64,000 nt of DNA from Epiperipatus broadwayi (taxonomy: Eukaryota; Onychophora; Udeonychophora; Euonychophora; Peripatidae), in NCBI GenBank assembly GCA_028023455.1, contig JAQFVV010012496.1, forward strand, positions 2,728,001 to 2,792,000, written 5' to 3'. Below are positions 1 through 13,401 of the stretch, in pieces; position 1 is the first letter of the stretch, and the number at the start of each line of letters is the position of its first letter. Below the pieces are notes generated by a model that saw only the letters and a program-made list of their open reading frames with translations, was not told the origin of the DNA and ran no database searches. Position numbers and translations under genes: made by a program.

Positions 1-735
1 TAATTGATTTGAATTCTTTAGGTCAGATGAGTTCTTATTTCAATTGCTCATTGCAAATTTAGGAAAAGTTCCTATTAGATAAGCAAAAAAAGTTTATACT
101 TTCTGGATTCTGCAGATTTAGAGGTCCATCTTCATGATCACTTAGTAGATTGTTTGTTCTTTTTTTAAATAAAGCCGCTACTTGCCATTCCTTTTGGTCC
201 ATAACTGTCATAGGGAGGCCTCTGCTGGTTGTCAAAAAATTAAATCTATTGTAGACTCCTACATCGTGAAATCTGCACATCACTAATCCTAGAGACTCTT
301 TTTTGGTCCCTGCTGTGGCTTGGTGCTTCCATTGGTCAAGCTAATTCTTTTTATTCTCTTATCTGACCTTTTAAATTATTTTAAGTGCCCCAAGGGCTAG
401 TTTGCTTTAAAACAGTCATTTAATTAAACAAACAATCATTTCCATTTTGAGATTACAGGAATTAATTAATACCTGTTTCCATTTTTGTTTATGTTACTTT
501 AAAAAAAAATATTAATCTTTAAATCTTTACATTTTTTTTTTTATTTATAAAAAAGTATGTTTAAATCCTTTTTTTTTTTATTTTAAAAAGAAAAATACTT
601 TTAAAGTTTTTTATCTGTGCGAATATATATATGTTAAATATAACTTTTAATTTTCATTTTTTAATAAATTTATTCTACGAACTTAGGTTTTTATTTTAAT
701 TTTAAATCAATGTAACGGCATGTGTGCCCGTTACA
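1..735 (+). mobile_element. 3' part of 5' LTR, non-autonomous LTR retrotransposon
   Basis: The first 735 bases repeat the last part of the copy at about 2299-3137 in direct orientation, and both end in TGTGCCCGTTACA. This fits an LTR pair whose left member is cut by the window edge. The solo LTR at 54865-57029 also ends in a CGTTACA block and starts with TGTAACG, which supports LTR boundaries of the TG...CA type. Relative to this copy, the right-hand one has about 130 extra bases (2574-2703). No gag or pol coding is visible between the two copies. The short ORFs here are not convincing. Confidence 0.55.
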
Positions 736-1221
736 TATCAGTAAACTTCCTCAAAAAAACAAAAATATTAAAAAAAAAAAATTACTTAGTGTTAATAATG
801 ACGTTACACAAATTGATTATACTAAACTTTTTTGAAAACACAAAACTTTGGTTAGTAATTACAAGAAAGAAAAAAAATGCTGACTATTCTTTCCTGTCCA
901 TCCCAGCTGAAATTACACCTCCTCCCTCAAGAGTTCCCTTTTTCCTACATTTCATTATTAAATTAGGCAAGTCAAAGAGGTTACATGATTTTAGATTTCT
1001 TTTTTTTTTTTTAAAAAAAAAATTATGATTTATATTAATTATTACATTTTATTCCTCGCATTTATTTCTACATATACACAATTTTCTTTCTGGCAGTACT
1101 TTTTATGCAAAATTCAAATTTATAACTTTATAAAATATAGATAAAAAATATTTCACTTTAAAAATAAATTTACTCAGGGTACTCGTGGTTTATTAAACAT
1201 CGGCCCATGTTGGGGGTCCAA
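736..1221 (+). mobile_element. Short internal region of LTR element, non-coding
   Basis: This is the AT-rich stretch between the two direct repeats. It holds homopolymer runs and no credible protein. A short G-rich tract near 1208-1217, just before the right repeat, could be a polypurine-like priming site. I see no tRNA primer-binding match after 735. The small interior suggests a TRIM- or LARD-like non-autonomous element, or an element that lost its coding part. Confidence 0.35.
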
Positions 1222-3137
1222 TTATAACAGTCGGGGTGTGCATAAAGTTGAGTCTTCTGTATCTGCCGTACAGGGCACCACCAGGCCATTGGAACCTAGA
1301 AATTTTATATAGTAGGCAGATACGTAAGTTAAAATCCAATTTTTACATATATATTTTATTCCGACTGTCAGCCCATGCCACTAGCTCATGCAGATGCAGA
1401 GATTTAATATAACTTCTTAAAATATATTTTAATAAAGACATTTCAATAAAATAAATAAATGAGGCTACTGCCAGTAATAACACACACAAACAGATTTATT
1501 GACATATATATATATTTGAGGAAAAAATTTAGATATTATTAATTTTAAATTATTATTTAGAAAATCCGCAGATGGATTTTAATAAATCCGCACAGATGGA
1601 TTTTAATAAGAGTTTGTTTTATAATGTTGAGTATAGATACACTATACGAATTCATTCAAAAAGAAAAATATCCAATAGCCCTTATTTAATCCTAGGCCAA
1701 AAGTTCGCAGTCAAACCAACACCAATCTATCTGATATATCGATGTATTCAATACAGCATGAATATGACAGCACAATACCATACTGTCAGGAATGCACATC
1801 TGAACAGCATGTTTATAGAGAAGAAATTGTCTCTTGTCCAGTACAGGAGTATTACATCTGTCTGGCAAGAAGAACAATAAAAAAAGAAAACACTATAGGA
1901 AGGGATTGCGGTCCTGTTTACAGTCTTACTATCCCATTCCATAGGCAAAAGGGGGTGATCCAAGGAGCAGGGAATACGTCTGCTTCCGATGGTCATTAAG
2001 AAATGGGACTTATTTTGCCCAAGTGTGGCGTATACGTGATTCTGCACGTAGCGGATCTTCATACTACATTTACTAATTACACCAATATATCCAATACATT
2101 AACCCAATCTAACAGCGAAACAACTAACGCAAGATTAACCCTCCCTTAAACTAACAAACTTAACAAATCTATATAGCCGTCCACACCCAACTTAAATTTA
2201 AATATAGTCAAATAATTTAATTAACACATAACAAAAACAAAAAAAGAAGAAATGGAAATGATTAATTAAACATATGCAGAAAAAAAAATATATTAATAAT
2301 TGATTTGAATTCTTTAAGTCAGATGAGAGTTCTTATTTCAATTGCTCATTGCAAATTTAGGAAAAGTTCCTATTAAATAAGCAAAAAAACGTTTATACTT
2401 TCGGATTCTGCGGATTTAGAGGTCCATCTTCTTGATCACTTAATAGATTTTGTTCTTTTTTTAAACAAAGCCCCTACTTGCCATTCCTTTTGGTCCATAA
2501 CTGTCATAGGGAGGCCTCAGCTGGTTGTCAAAAAATTAAATCTATTGCAGACTCCTACATCGTGAAATCTGCAATACAGCTACTGTTCATATATAGCTTA
2601 ATAGTCAGCATCTCAGACAACAACAATTTTTAATAATAATATTTTGGCTTTTATATTTTTATTAGCCTCTTATAAGCAACTTTTCGGATTCAACGAGCAA
2701 GATGTCACTAATCCTAGAGTCTTTTTTTTGGTCCGTGCTGTGACTTGGTGCTTCCATTGGTCAAGTTAATTCTTTTTATTCTCTTATCTGACCTCTTAAA
2801 TTATTTTAAGTGCCCCAAGAGTTAGTTTGCTTTAAAACAATCATTTAATTAAAAGAACAACCATTTCCATTTTGAGATTACAGGAATTAATTAATACCTG
2901 TTTCCATTTTTATTTATGTTACTTTAAAAAAAAATATTAATCTTTAAATCTTTATTTTTTTTATAAAAAAGTACATTCAAATACTTTTTTTTTTTTAAAA
3001 AAAAAATACTTTTAAAGTTTTTCATCTGTGCGAATATATATACGTTAAATATAACTTTTAATTTTCAGTTTTTAAGATTTTAATAAATTTATTTTTATCT
3101 ACGAACTTAGGTTTTTATTTTAATTGTGCCCGTTACA
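1222..3137 (+). mobile_element. 3' LTR of the non-autonomous LTR element
   Basis: This direct repeat is about 1.9 kb long. Its 3' part matches positions 1-735. Its 5' part, including the CAGGGCACC block near 1271 and the GGCAGATACGTAAG block near 1315, matches the solo LTR at 54865. The start is approximate because the terminal TGTAACG seen in the solo copy is degraded here. The 3' end is followed directly by RTE retrotransposon sequence, so the element appears to have landed in an RTE copy whose 5' part lies outside the window. Confidence 0.55.
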
Positions 3138-4770
3138 GTAGGAAATTTATATCTGCAATAAGAAAAAAAGATGGAATTATTACTAAAAAGAGAGATGACA
3201 TCATGAAATGGGTACAAGACTTCTATCAAGAATTATATAGTAATAAAGAACAAATATCTCCTATATCTATTATATCTTCCAAATTGCCCAGAATTTTAAA
3301 TAAAGAAGTGAGATATGCAATTAAATTTATGAAGAAAGGAAAGGTTCTAGGTAATGATGGAATTGTAATTGATATATTAAAAGAAGTAGGTGAAGAAATA
3401 AAAAAAATTTAGCAAAGTTAAATACCAAATGTCTAAATGATAAAGATGTACCAGGTGATTGGAAAAATACAGTATTAATATTTTAAAAAGGTGATAAAGA
3501 AGATATTAGAAATTACAGACCTATCAGCCTTTTATCAGTTTTATACAAAATTTTTACCAAGATAATTACAACTTATCTACAGAGAACATTGGATTTCCAC
3601 CAACCAAGAAAACAAACTGGATTTAAAAGTGGTTTCAGTACAGTAGATCATATTCAGGTATTGCGAGAAGTTACAGAAAGGAAAAATGAATATGAGCTGC
3701 CATTATGCTTTGGATTTGTAGATTATGAAAAGACATTTGATTCTATAAACATTTCTTCAGTGATTAAAGCATTGGATCATCAAGGTATAGATCCAGGATA
3801 TTATCATATTTTAAAGAATATTTATAAAAATGCAACAGCAACAATTAGATTACATAATGATACTAGAAAAATCAACATTGAGAAGGGTGTAAGACAGGGT
3901 GACTCCATATCTCCAAAACTTTTTACAGCAGTGCTGCAAGATGTATTTTGTGAATTAAAATGGAACGCTAAAGGAAAGAAAGTAAATGGAGATTATTTAA
4001 GTCATTTAGATTTTGCAGATGATGTAGTTGTTTTTGCAAATAATCTTTTAGAGTTGCAAGAAATGTTGCAGGAGTTGTCAGATAAAAGTAGGAATGTAGG
4101 ACTAAAAATAAATGTTAAAAAGACTAAAGTAATGTTTAATCAATTTGCTCAAAATATGAAAATAAAGAGTGATTACGATGAATTAGAAGAAGTTAGCAGC
4201 TACAAATACCTTGGTCAGATTATTAATACAGATGAAAACATAATGGATGAAATTAATCATAGAATTAAACTTGGTTGGAGTGCTTTGGTAGAAATAACTT
4301 GATACTAAAAGGAAATATGCCTATGTGTTTGAAAAGGAAGGTTTTACCAATTCTTACTTATGAATCTGAGATTTGGACACTTAATAGAAGAGCAATACAG
4401 AGACTTAAGACCACTCAAAGAAATATGTAGAGAATGCATGTTGGCAGTAACAAGAAGAGATCGAAAACACAATATATGGGTAAGAGAACAAACAGGTGTT
4501 ACTGACCTCATTGAAAAAATTAAAAGACTGAAATGGAATTGGGCTGGACATATTACTAGAAGAGATGATAATAGATGGACAATTGAAATCTTAAATGGGA
4601 TTCCAAGAGATTGTAAAGGGCCCAGAAAGAGACTACATGTGAGATGGATGACTGAAATAAGAAAGTGTTCAGGGGTGATGTGGAGAAGAGAAGCTAAAGA
4701 TCAGAGAAGATGGATTGAACTTGGAGAGACCTTCATCCTGCAGTGATTGATAATGGTTGGTGATGATGAT
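3138..4770 (+). pseudogene. RTE-type non-LTR retrotransposon, reverse transcriptase remnant
   Basis: Broken reading frames (3203-3412, 3589-4302, 4360-4743) together encode a reverse transcriptase and its C-terminal region. Visible RT motifs are FVDYEKTFDS (the motif A aspartate), GVRQGDSISPKLF and FADDVVVFA (the catalytic DD box). The C-terminal part has the GHITRRDDNRW and RWMTEIRK blocks typical of RTE/BovB-like endonuclease-reverse transcriptases. Stops near 3409 and 3484 and a frameshift near 4300 break it. The apurinic-type endonuclease domain is absent, being upstream of the LTR insertion or lost. The 3' end runs into a TGATGATGAT microsatellite, as is common for RTE tails. It is a dead copy. 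Confidence 0.85.
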
Positions 4771-6734
4771 ATTGTACCAGATGCTTCGTTTCCCTTTTTA
4801 TCACCAAGGGCACCATTATGCCACTATCGACCTAGAAAATTTAATTTACAGTGATCAAAAGTTAACCATGATGATAAAGGCTACCAGTTTAGACCCAGGG
4901 AGAGAAAGAGATCTTTAACATTGCTCAGACAATTGAGGGATAGGGCACAGACACAAATGTCAGCCAAAAACAATTATAAATAATTTTAAAGTTTATTAAA
5001 TTCAAAATAAATATTAGTTAAACAAAGTATACAAGTTTGACCTAAATTCCCAACTTTCTCTGTCAGAGAGTGCAAGTGAATAATATTACGGTGTATCAAA
5101 TACTTCGACGTCATTCATTCAGATATCGTAAACAGTGGTTTAAAGTGAGTAGTCTATCCTCACACTTTCACTTACAGTACTTAAGATTTGCCCATATATA
5201 AGCATTTGGGTTGGATAGAATAAGTGGATTCATTTTATTCTTTCCTAAATACTATATCTTGTGTTGGAAGTGAAAGTACTCATTTATATTATTTAACACT
5301 CGTGAAAAGCGCACAATAGCTTGACTGGCTGATTAAATTTATTTTCTTATCTAAACTTAAAAGGAATTATAATTTCTTTCTGCCAGCAATTTATCAAAAC
5401 AAATTTCAATTTCCACTAATTAGAGATTTAAAAAAAAACGATCTCATATGGAAATCAATGAACGGCGCAGAGGGATCTTTTCCTAAAACCCGGTTTAAAA
5501 AAGGGACATAATAGGAATGTCATATGCCAGTAAACACTCATAAGAAATCAAACAATGCGACCCTTAAGGTTGATTTTGACAAGCAAAGAGAAAAGATTAC
5601 AATTTTACATAATCCAAAATATAGAAAACTCTATGGTTTAAGAAAAACAGAACTACCTAATCAATAACTTGCTAGCCAAAAGATTTACAGTCTGCAAGAA
5701 ACACAACATAGATTAATTACAACAAAAAAATGAGGGACAGGTGAGTTAAAAAAAAAACTACTAGTGTCTCCCAAAGATTTTAATAATGGATAATAATATA
5801 AAAAGAGAAACAATGAGTATAAAATATTAAGTCACAATACCCTCTCATAGAAAGTGACAAAATAAAATAGTAATTTAATTATATACAATTTATAGGTTTT
5901 ACAACAAATACATCTAATCAAAGAAATAATACCGAATTTCTTACTTATAGACCTATATTTATTGTTATATTAAGCTGAGACTTAAGTAAAGAGATTTTAG
6001 CCTTGGTTATAATATAAAAATGTTCATTTATCTTCGAAGCATAATGTTCGGTCTGGCTGATTTCTTCTAGCGGGATGCACAAAGTTTATGTCTGTCTAGA
6101 GTTCATTATGAAGGTTTGGATTTCCATTTATCTAGTCAGGAGTATGAATGCAATATTCAGGATCAGTTCTCTACTAGAACATTAAGGCATGTTCATGATG
6201 AATGCAATTTCAAGCTCTGGAGTTCGTCTTTAGATGGCTTAGCATTGCATATTTTTAATCTGATCCTTCAAGGTAGCTAGTCTCTGCATTTTAAACAAAT
6301 GGTATCCTTTAGAAGTTGTCAAGCAATTCTAAAATGGCCATTCAATTTTCTCTTAGTGGTCTGGACTTCACGGTTCACAGCAAAAATAATTTTTGCTTTA
6401 GCTAACTTCACTATGCAATTCGCAACCATAAAAATCTAAAGGTCAGCAGTTCACCATTAGCGAATATACAACCTATAATAATAATAATAGTCAAAAATGC
6501 AAAGCTTTTATACAAAATTGTTATCTCCTACCTAATCTTGATTACAAATTTAATCAGGGTTAATCTCTTATCTTTCATTAGAACTTAATTAAAAAGTTTG
6601 TAACCAGGACTCTCTCTATTATTTATCCCATTTTAATAAATTAGAAAACGAGTTTCTGCTTTTTAAAATAGATACAAACAAACAAATAAAAGAAAACTAA
6701 TCTCAATCAAACTTTTTTTACATTAAAATGTCTT
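4771..6734. other. Unassigned AT-rich sequence between two RTE copies
   Basis: There is no ORF of note and no clear terminal repeats. The two RTE copies on either side have the same orientation, so this may be an RTE 3' flank plus unrecognised older repeats. Confidence 0.4.
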
Positions 6735-7875
6735 TACAATTTCTACCAACCAAGAGAACAAGCTGGATTTAAAAGTGGTTTTAGTACAGTAGATCATATC
6801 CAGGTATAGAAAGGACAAATGAATATGAGTTGCCATTATGTTTAGGATTTGTAGATTATGAAAAGGCATTTGATTCTATAAACATTTCTTCAGTGATTAA
6901 AGCATTGGATCATCAAGGTATAAATCCAGGATATTATCATATTTTAAAGAATATTTATAAAAATGCAACAGCAATAATTAGATTACATAATGATACTAAG
7001 AAAATCAACATTGAGAAGGGTGTAAGACAGGGTGACTCCATATTTCCAAAACTTTTTACAGCAGTGCTGCAAGAAGTATTTTGTGGATTAAAATGGGAAG
7101 CTAAAGGAGTGAAAGTAAATGGAGATTATTTAAGTCATTTAGATTTTGCAGATGATGTAGTTGTTTTTGCAAATAATACTTTAGAGTTACAGGAAATTAG
7201 GAATTATCAGATGAAAGTAGGAAAGTAGGACTAAACATAAATGTTAAAAAGACTAATGTAATGTTTAATCGATTTGCTCAAAATATGAAAATAAAGATTA
7301 TGATGAATTAGAAGAAGTTAACAGTTACAAATACCTTGGTCAGATTATTAATACAGATGGAAACATAATGGATGAAATTAATCATAGAATTAAACTTGGT
7401 TGGGGCCTATGTGTTTGAAAAGGAAGGTTTTTAATAAATGTGTTTTGCCAGTTCTTACTTATGGATCTGAGACTTGGACACTTAATAGAAGAGCAATACA
7501 GAGACTTCAAACCACTCAAAGAAGTATGGAGAGATGCACGTTGGGAGTAACAAGAAGAGATCGAAAACGCAATGTATGGGTAAGAGAATAAACAGGTGTT
7601 ACTGACCTTACTGAAAAAATTAAAAGACTGAAGTGGAGTTGGGCTGGACATATTGCTAGAAGAGATGATAAAAGATGGACAATTGAAATTTTAAAGTGTA
7701 TTCCAAGAGATTATAAAAGACCCAGAAAGAAACCACATGTGAGATGGATGGATGAAATAAAAAAGTGTGCAGGGGTGATGTGGAGAAGAGAAGCTAAAGA
7801 TCGAAAAAGATAGACTGAACTTGGAGAGACCTTCATCCTGTAGTGAATTGATAATGGTTGATGATGATGATGTGT
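6735..7875 (+). pseudogene. 5'-truncated RTE retrotransposon copy
   Basis: This is close in sequence to the copy at 3590-4770. It starts abruptly within the RT at the block encoding NQENKLDLKVV-like sequence, as expected for 5' truncation during target-primed reverse transcription. The ORF at 6830-7228 has FVDYEKAFDS, GVRQGDS and FADDVVVFA, all intact. Frameshifts follow near 7195 and 7400. The C-terminal block continues to about 7840 with stops at 7589 and 7811. It ends in a GATGATGATG tract. Confidence 0.85.
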
Positions 7876-10800
7876 GCTATTGCACATACTCTTAATAATA
7901 AAAAAAAAAAGTACAAAATTTTTAAATACAATTTTCTCTTTTCTTCTAAAATCTTTAAAAAATATACATTTTAGTTTTGATTTTCCAATGGTTGCATTTG
8001 GAGTGGATAAAGCATCCGGTTCAATATATTTATGTGCATAATATAGATGGAAATTGTGAGGATAAGGGAAGGAGATAGTTTCCTTCAACAACCCTTATAG
8101 TACAAGAGTTCAAAGAAATAAAAATAATGTAATAAATAATATTAATTTAGTAGATGAACCTGGTTTTCTAAAGGCCATGGTTTTTTTTAATTGGTTGCTT
8201 TAACAAATTTTTTTAAAAACTCAACATAAATTAAACAAAAGATTTTAAATGTGAAAGTGGTAGAATACAAAAACTCGGGCTTTTAGTCTTATATGTTGCT
8301 TTAATAAAAAATTTTTTTATGATTTAATATAAATTAAACAAAACATTTTAATACTATATAAATAAATTTCTGAATTGTAATAAATCTAAATTAAAATTTA
8401 CATTTTGTAAATATACCTGTTAGATTTAACAGCATTAAGACACAATATATATTTACTGGAGCGCTTTCTAGACAAAAATTTTATTTGATTTTTTTTTAAA
8501 TTTTTCAATAGTATAATGACTAGTTATAATAGTTTTTTTTTAACTTTATAAATAGTTATCATATATATATTTATTTATTAAATATAATATTTATAATTTT
8601 TTTTTTAAATTGTTTGCTTTAACAATTTTTTTTTAAGATTTAATGTAAAATATGTTTTTTTATTATTAAAAATTGCAGAGTATGTTGTTCATCTGAACTA
8701 TATTAGGGGGTTGACAGACTATAAAAACACGGACCGCCTTAAATGCTGAATTATGAATCAATGTTTGTGGTTGTTTCTGCAGGTGGCCAGAAACCTTTAC
8801 CATGAAATATATAGTTTCTGTAGTTAAAAGCACACGTACTGATTTTTTTTTACCAGCAGTTTTTTATTTAATGACAGAATTACTTCCTTCACACAAATAT
8901 AGTAGCATGTGACATCAATTGGACAAACATTCATACATTCACCAATGAGACAACAGAGAAAATATGGATTTTATATACAAGATTAATAATGGGGGGGGGA
9001 CGACTAGTTGAAACATGATGTCTTATGTCTCCTAAGTTAATTATATTACATATATACATACATACACATTAGCAATTAAGAAATTTTTTGTAATATTCGT
9101 AATATAATTTTAAATAAAAATCATACTTTTAGTTATATTTAAAAAAAGCAAGATTCTAGAAAAAACATTTTTTTGCCATGGCTTAACAATCAAATTAAAT
9201 AATATTGGAAATAAATATTTTAAATAATAAATCATATTAAATATAAGAGAACATATTTCCAAAAACTGTTAGTAATATTTTATTAAAATTTTTAAGAAAA
9301 TAATTAAAATGCTATCAAAAAATGTTGATAAATATGCCAATTATAGAAGGTTAATATTAAAAACGTATTTTACCTGAAGCATCGCAATAGGAGAAAGTTA
9401 TTTTGTTAATTAAAAAATCAGCCAGGGTTGATTGAAAGATTACCATGTCATAAGCTAAATAAAGTTTATTTGGAAAAGGATTTTTACATTTTAGGTTAGT
9501 TCCATCTCAATTCATCTAAGTATAATAAATCTTTGCCAGTTTCTGACATTATTTTGAAATTAACAAATCGATTGAAAATTGATCACCTCTTAGCTATATA
9601 AAGTAACTAAGAAGAAACATTAAATATATCAAAGACTGATTAGTTAACATTGGTTAAGGCAAATTAATATTTAGGTTAGATGTTTCTTTCCAATCATGTA
9701 ATTTCAAGAAGGAAAACATACAGCTAAAAAATGACTAAAAGATCTCTACCGAATACCAATGAATCATAAGACTACTTATTGCTGTTCAAAGTGGAAAATT
9801 AAATTTCTAGCCCATGATTGAACAACCTGCCAGAAAATTTAATTCAGCTAAGGATTTACTAAAAAGATAGGCTGAACTATTAGCCCATCAAAAATAGAAA
9901 AATGCTGTTACTACAATAGAACCTGGGGTGAAATTTTAAAGATCCTGAATACATAGCGTCAAAGAAGCTACCAAACAATAAAGAAAGTCATCTAAAATCT
10001 GATATCAGAGAAGCTACCTAAAATTTTTTATAAATATGCATCCAGTTATGTATATTTTCTACGGTGAGCAATTTAAATAATTATTATTTTTTTGTAAAAA
10101 ACAATGCTATTTTACTTGGGTGCAAATTCTGATACATTTATATTTGTTTTATATATATAAATTTATCTTTTAATCAGTTTGTATCTACACATATCCTAAA
10201 TTCATATAGTAGTTAAAATTAATATATTAAATTATTGATCAAAATGAATAAAATGGGATATGTGCACAGATCAAGACTATTTTATGACATATATATATAT
10301 ATATTGTACCGAAGTACATTGTTATTGAATTGTAGTGGTATTTAAAAATAGTAATATCTCATAAATTTCATCTTTGTAAAAAAATAAAGTGGGAATAAAA
10401 GTTAAAAGTTGAAAGAAAAATTTAAAAAACTAAAGAATAGAGTAGGGGGATTTTTTATTAAAGAAAATAAATAATAAACGCTTTAAAAGAGGGTGGGATT
10501 TTTTTTTATTTTAAAGAAGAAAAAAAAATTGATTTTATAAATAAAATGATTTAATATTATTTTGATTAGTTTGTAATAAAAAAAAATAATAATAATAATA
10601 AAGAGAATTTCGTTTATGTGTAAAAGTTTTGAAGAAAAAATAGAAGCCCAATCAGAGCGAAGTAAAGGACAGTAATTTCACGAGACAATAGACGCTAGAG
10701 ATAACAAAAATTTTCCATTGTTAAGATGTTTTAAAAACTTTCAACATTCCATTTTTATTTCGAATATCTTAAAAACATTTAAAAATATTTCTTGAAGTGA

Positions 10801-11825
10801 CAGATATAACAATTATATAAATTGTTATATCTACCGAAATGATGCAGTGTTAAATTACAGTATTGTACAATCGGCTGAAAACCTCACTGCGGATAACATC
10901 AGCAGGAAGTTCAGTGGGTAAATCATGGTCAAGTAAAGCAATAAAATACCGGAGTGTCGACACTGGAAAAATCCGTGAAAGTTGTACAATATCATGGAGT
11001 CTATGAAGGTTTGCTTGAAGTTAGCACTAACTGGTAATAAATAATTTTTTAGAGAAAATACATTGTGCTGTGTATGTCATTTCGAACTCTCCAAATCCTA
11101 GGTAACTTTTGATTTTAGTCTTCTCTCATTCTTGATTTCCTTTCAAAATAAATAAACAATAAACTGTGATAAATAAAACTTTAAATTTTACAGAATAATA
11201 TTTAGGAAGTATAAACGATATCGGCTTCTGTAGTTAATTATATTTAAAAACATTGTGTGTACGTATGGGTGTACCTTAATCTAATATGTCAAGTATATTT
11301 TATTTAATATAATTTATTAAAATATTTTTTTAAAATGAAAAGAGTAATATAATATATTAAAATATTGATTTAAAATGAAAAGAGTATGTGTGTTTAACTT
11401 ATAAAGCAAAACGATTGTTTTTTTTTTTTTATTAAGAAAAGGAAATACTTAAAATGTCTTTTAAATATTTACGTTTATATTTTGAATACACACATTTATG
11501 TTGAACAATATTTTAAATAAGATGGGAATGGAGAAATTTAATTATTATCAAGAAATAAAACTAAATTAAAATTAAAATCATAGAGAAACTATATTTTTTA
11601 AAAGTAAGGATTTGTTGTTAAAGACGTTAATGTTTCCTCGTTCAATAAGTTATCATTATTATTGAGATAGGATTATTAGAGAGGACGGAATTTTATTTTT
11701 CTTAAAAAGTAGTTACAATCCGTTGAGCTAACTGGAGGATCAGGTACTGGATTTAGTGCTAATTAGATAAACATGTTGATTACAAATGTAATTAACTGGC
11801 GCCTAAAGGGTTTACCTTGAAAATA
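7876..11825. other. Long non-coding intronic or intergenic stretch
   Basis: This is AT-rich DNA without a supportable gene. At 8170-8660 there are three irregular copies of a motif around TTGCTTTAACAAATTTTTTT, also present near 21510-21570. A G8 run lies near 8991. The 8760-8900 block resembles 15410-15480. Otherwise I see only microsatellites. Confidence 0.4.
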
Positions 11826-12127
11826 AAATACATGGGGGTAAGAGAACAAACAGGTATCACTGACATTGCTAAAAGAATTAAGACTGAATTGAATTTGAGC
11901 TGGGCATTTTGCTAGAAGAGATAATAGACGAACAGTTGAAATCTTAAAACTGGATTCCAAGAGATTGTAAAAGACCCAAAAAGAGACCACATGTAAGATA
12001 GATAGATGAAATAAGAAAGTGTGCAGGGATGATGTGGAAAAGAGAGACGAGAAATCAGAGAAGATGGATTGAACATGGAGAAATCTTCATCCTGTAGTAG
12101 ATTGATAATGGTTGACAATGATGATGT
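11826..12127 (+). pseudogene. RTE retrotransposon 3' fragment
   Basis: This matches the C-terminal and 3' end of the RTE copies at 4470-4770 and 7570-7875 (the WVREQTG, GHFARR and RWIDEIRKCAGMMW-like blocks in shifting frames). It ends in GACAATGATGATG. It is short and broken. Confidence 0.75.
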
Positions 12128-12315
12128 CTGTATGTTTGTTTACCTAATAAACTGGTTGTATAAGAATTAATTTCAATGTGTTATACATAAACAAAAATAT
12201 ATACTCTTTCATAATATTTATAATTCTAATTTAACTTATGTTACAATTAGCTTCTTTTTGATTTATTATATTTATTAAGTAATAACCTGTATATTTATAC
12301 TTTGCGTTTGTCCAA

Positions 12316-12840
12316 TATAATAATAAATCGTGCTTTAACACTTCCAACATAAAGCTATAACAACAAATTGAAAATTAAATTTAATGGCTAAGCGCTTTCA
12401 AGAAGATGTACTTCTCATATTCATAGCCAGTTATGATCCTTTCTTTGAAATCATTATATAAATAAATCTGATATGCAAATTATATGCAAATGAGTCACTA
12501 AGACCATCTTTTAGATATCGCAAAACATGCATCTTTACGATTAATGGCGAAAGAGTCCTCTGCTATAAAGTATGCTTCTTTTACTTTTCGCCTAACATCA
12601 TGTCGCTCAGTACAAACTAATTTTGCAGATGTGGGTTCGAACACATGTCCCGACAAGTTTTGATGCTGAGCAAAAATTGAAGTGCATTCTGGATCCGTAT
12701 GTGCCTTATTGTATTTATACCTATGTTGTGATATCCTAGTAGCTATGGTGGCTCTTGTTTCACCATAGTATGATGCCATACATCCATTATGAGGGCATGC
12801 CACTCTGTACACAGCCTATGGGGTCTGATCAGAAGCTATA
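12316..12840 (-). mobile_element. PLE, left arm of a palindromic copy (GIY-YIG end)
   Basis: This arm is nearly identical, inverted, to 13059-13590. The ORF at 12498-12812 (minus) encodes a GIY-YIG endonuclease module: YRVACPHNG near its start (the GIY equivalent), SYYGET (the YIG equivalent), then an arginine in TRISQHR. The reading frame is open to its stop. The arm is cut on its inner side, so no RT is present. GIY-YIG fused to RT is the hallmark of Penelope-like elements, where it nicks target DNA for priming. Confidence 0.8.
12398..12443 (-). ncRNA. Hammerhead-like motif, left-arm copy
   Basis: This is the inverted copy of the motif at 13468-13516, with the same UGAAUAUGA ... UUGAAA skeleton and GGCU/AGCC stem I. 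The stem III palindrome AGCGCU precedes the putative cleavage position. Confidence 0.3.
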
Positions 12841-13401
12841 GTGTCCTTAGGATACAGGTGCAATATAGTATATAGCAAAATTAGACGTTTTGTAAATAAT
12901 ATTGGAAAACACAGAGATGAAGACAACAGGCCTTGGATATTGTTGCCCTACGTGCACTCTTTACATAAAACATTTTATAAGACCTTTTCTAAGGAATTTC
13001 GTTTGAGTTTCCATACACCTAACTCAACTAATAGGCTTATTAACAACACTAAGAACCCTATAGCTTCTGATCAGACCCCACAGGCTGTGTACAGAGTGGC
13101 ATGCCCTCATAATGGATGTAAGGCATCATACTATGGTGAAACGAGAGCCACCATAGCTACTAGGATATCACAACATAGGTATAAATACAATAAGGCACAT
13201 ACGGATCCAGAATGCACTTCAATTTTTGCTCAGCATCAAAAATTGTCGGGACATGTGTTCGAACCCACATCTGCAAAATTAGTTTGTACTGAGCGACATG
13301 ATGTTAGGCGAAAAGTAAAAGAAGCATACTTTATAGCAGAGGACTCTTTCGCCATTAATCGTAAAGATGCATGTTTTGCGATATCTAAAAGATGGTCTTA
13401 G
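12841..13401 (+). CDS. PLE GIY-YIG endonuclease with RT C-terminal stub
   Basis: An open frame of 186 codons. Residues about 1-80 look like the end of a Penelope-type RT and linker (an LPYVHSLHKTF block). Residues about 84-180 are the GIY-YIG domain: VYRVACPHNG, then SYYGETRATIATRISQHR with the catalytic-type tyrosines and arginine, then a conserved HVFEPT block with glutamate and a C-terminal KEAYFI helix. It is 5'-truncated relative to a full PLE polyprotein of several hundred residues, so it is not an autonomous gene. The intact frame and near identity to the inverted left arm suggest a fairly recent insertion. Confidence 0.7.
   Translation: MSLGYRCNIVYSKIRRFVNNIGKHRDEDNRPWILLPYVHSLHKTFYKTFSKEFRLSFHTPNSTNRLINNTKNPIASDQTPQAVYRVACPHNGCKASYYGETRATIATRISQHRYKYNKAHTDPECTSIFAQHQKLSGHVFEPTSAKLVCTERHDVRRKVKEAYFIAEDSFAINRKDACFAISKRWS

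Noticed and set aside
720-1028. 102-codon plus ORF
   Set aside because: Lys/Phe/Leu runs from poly-A and poly-T in the interior of the LTR element.
1572-2062. Overlapping ORFs on both strands
   Set aside because: They lie within the LTR, are not shared in frame with the solo LTR copy and show no protein motif.
3589-7228. Reverse transcriptase ORFs as host genes
   Set aside because: They are clearly RTE retrotransposon pieces with stops, frameshifts and truncated 5' ends.
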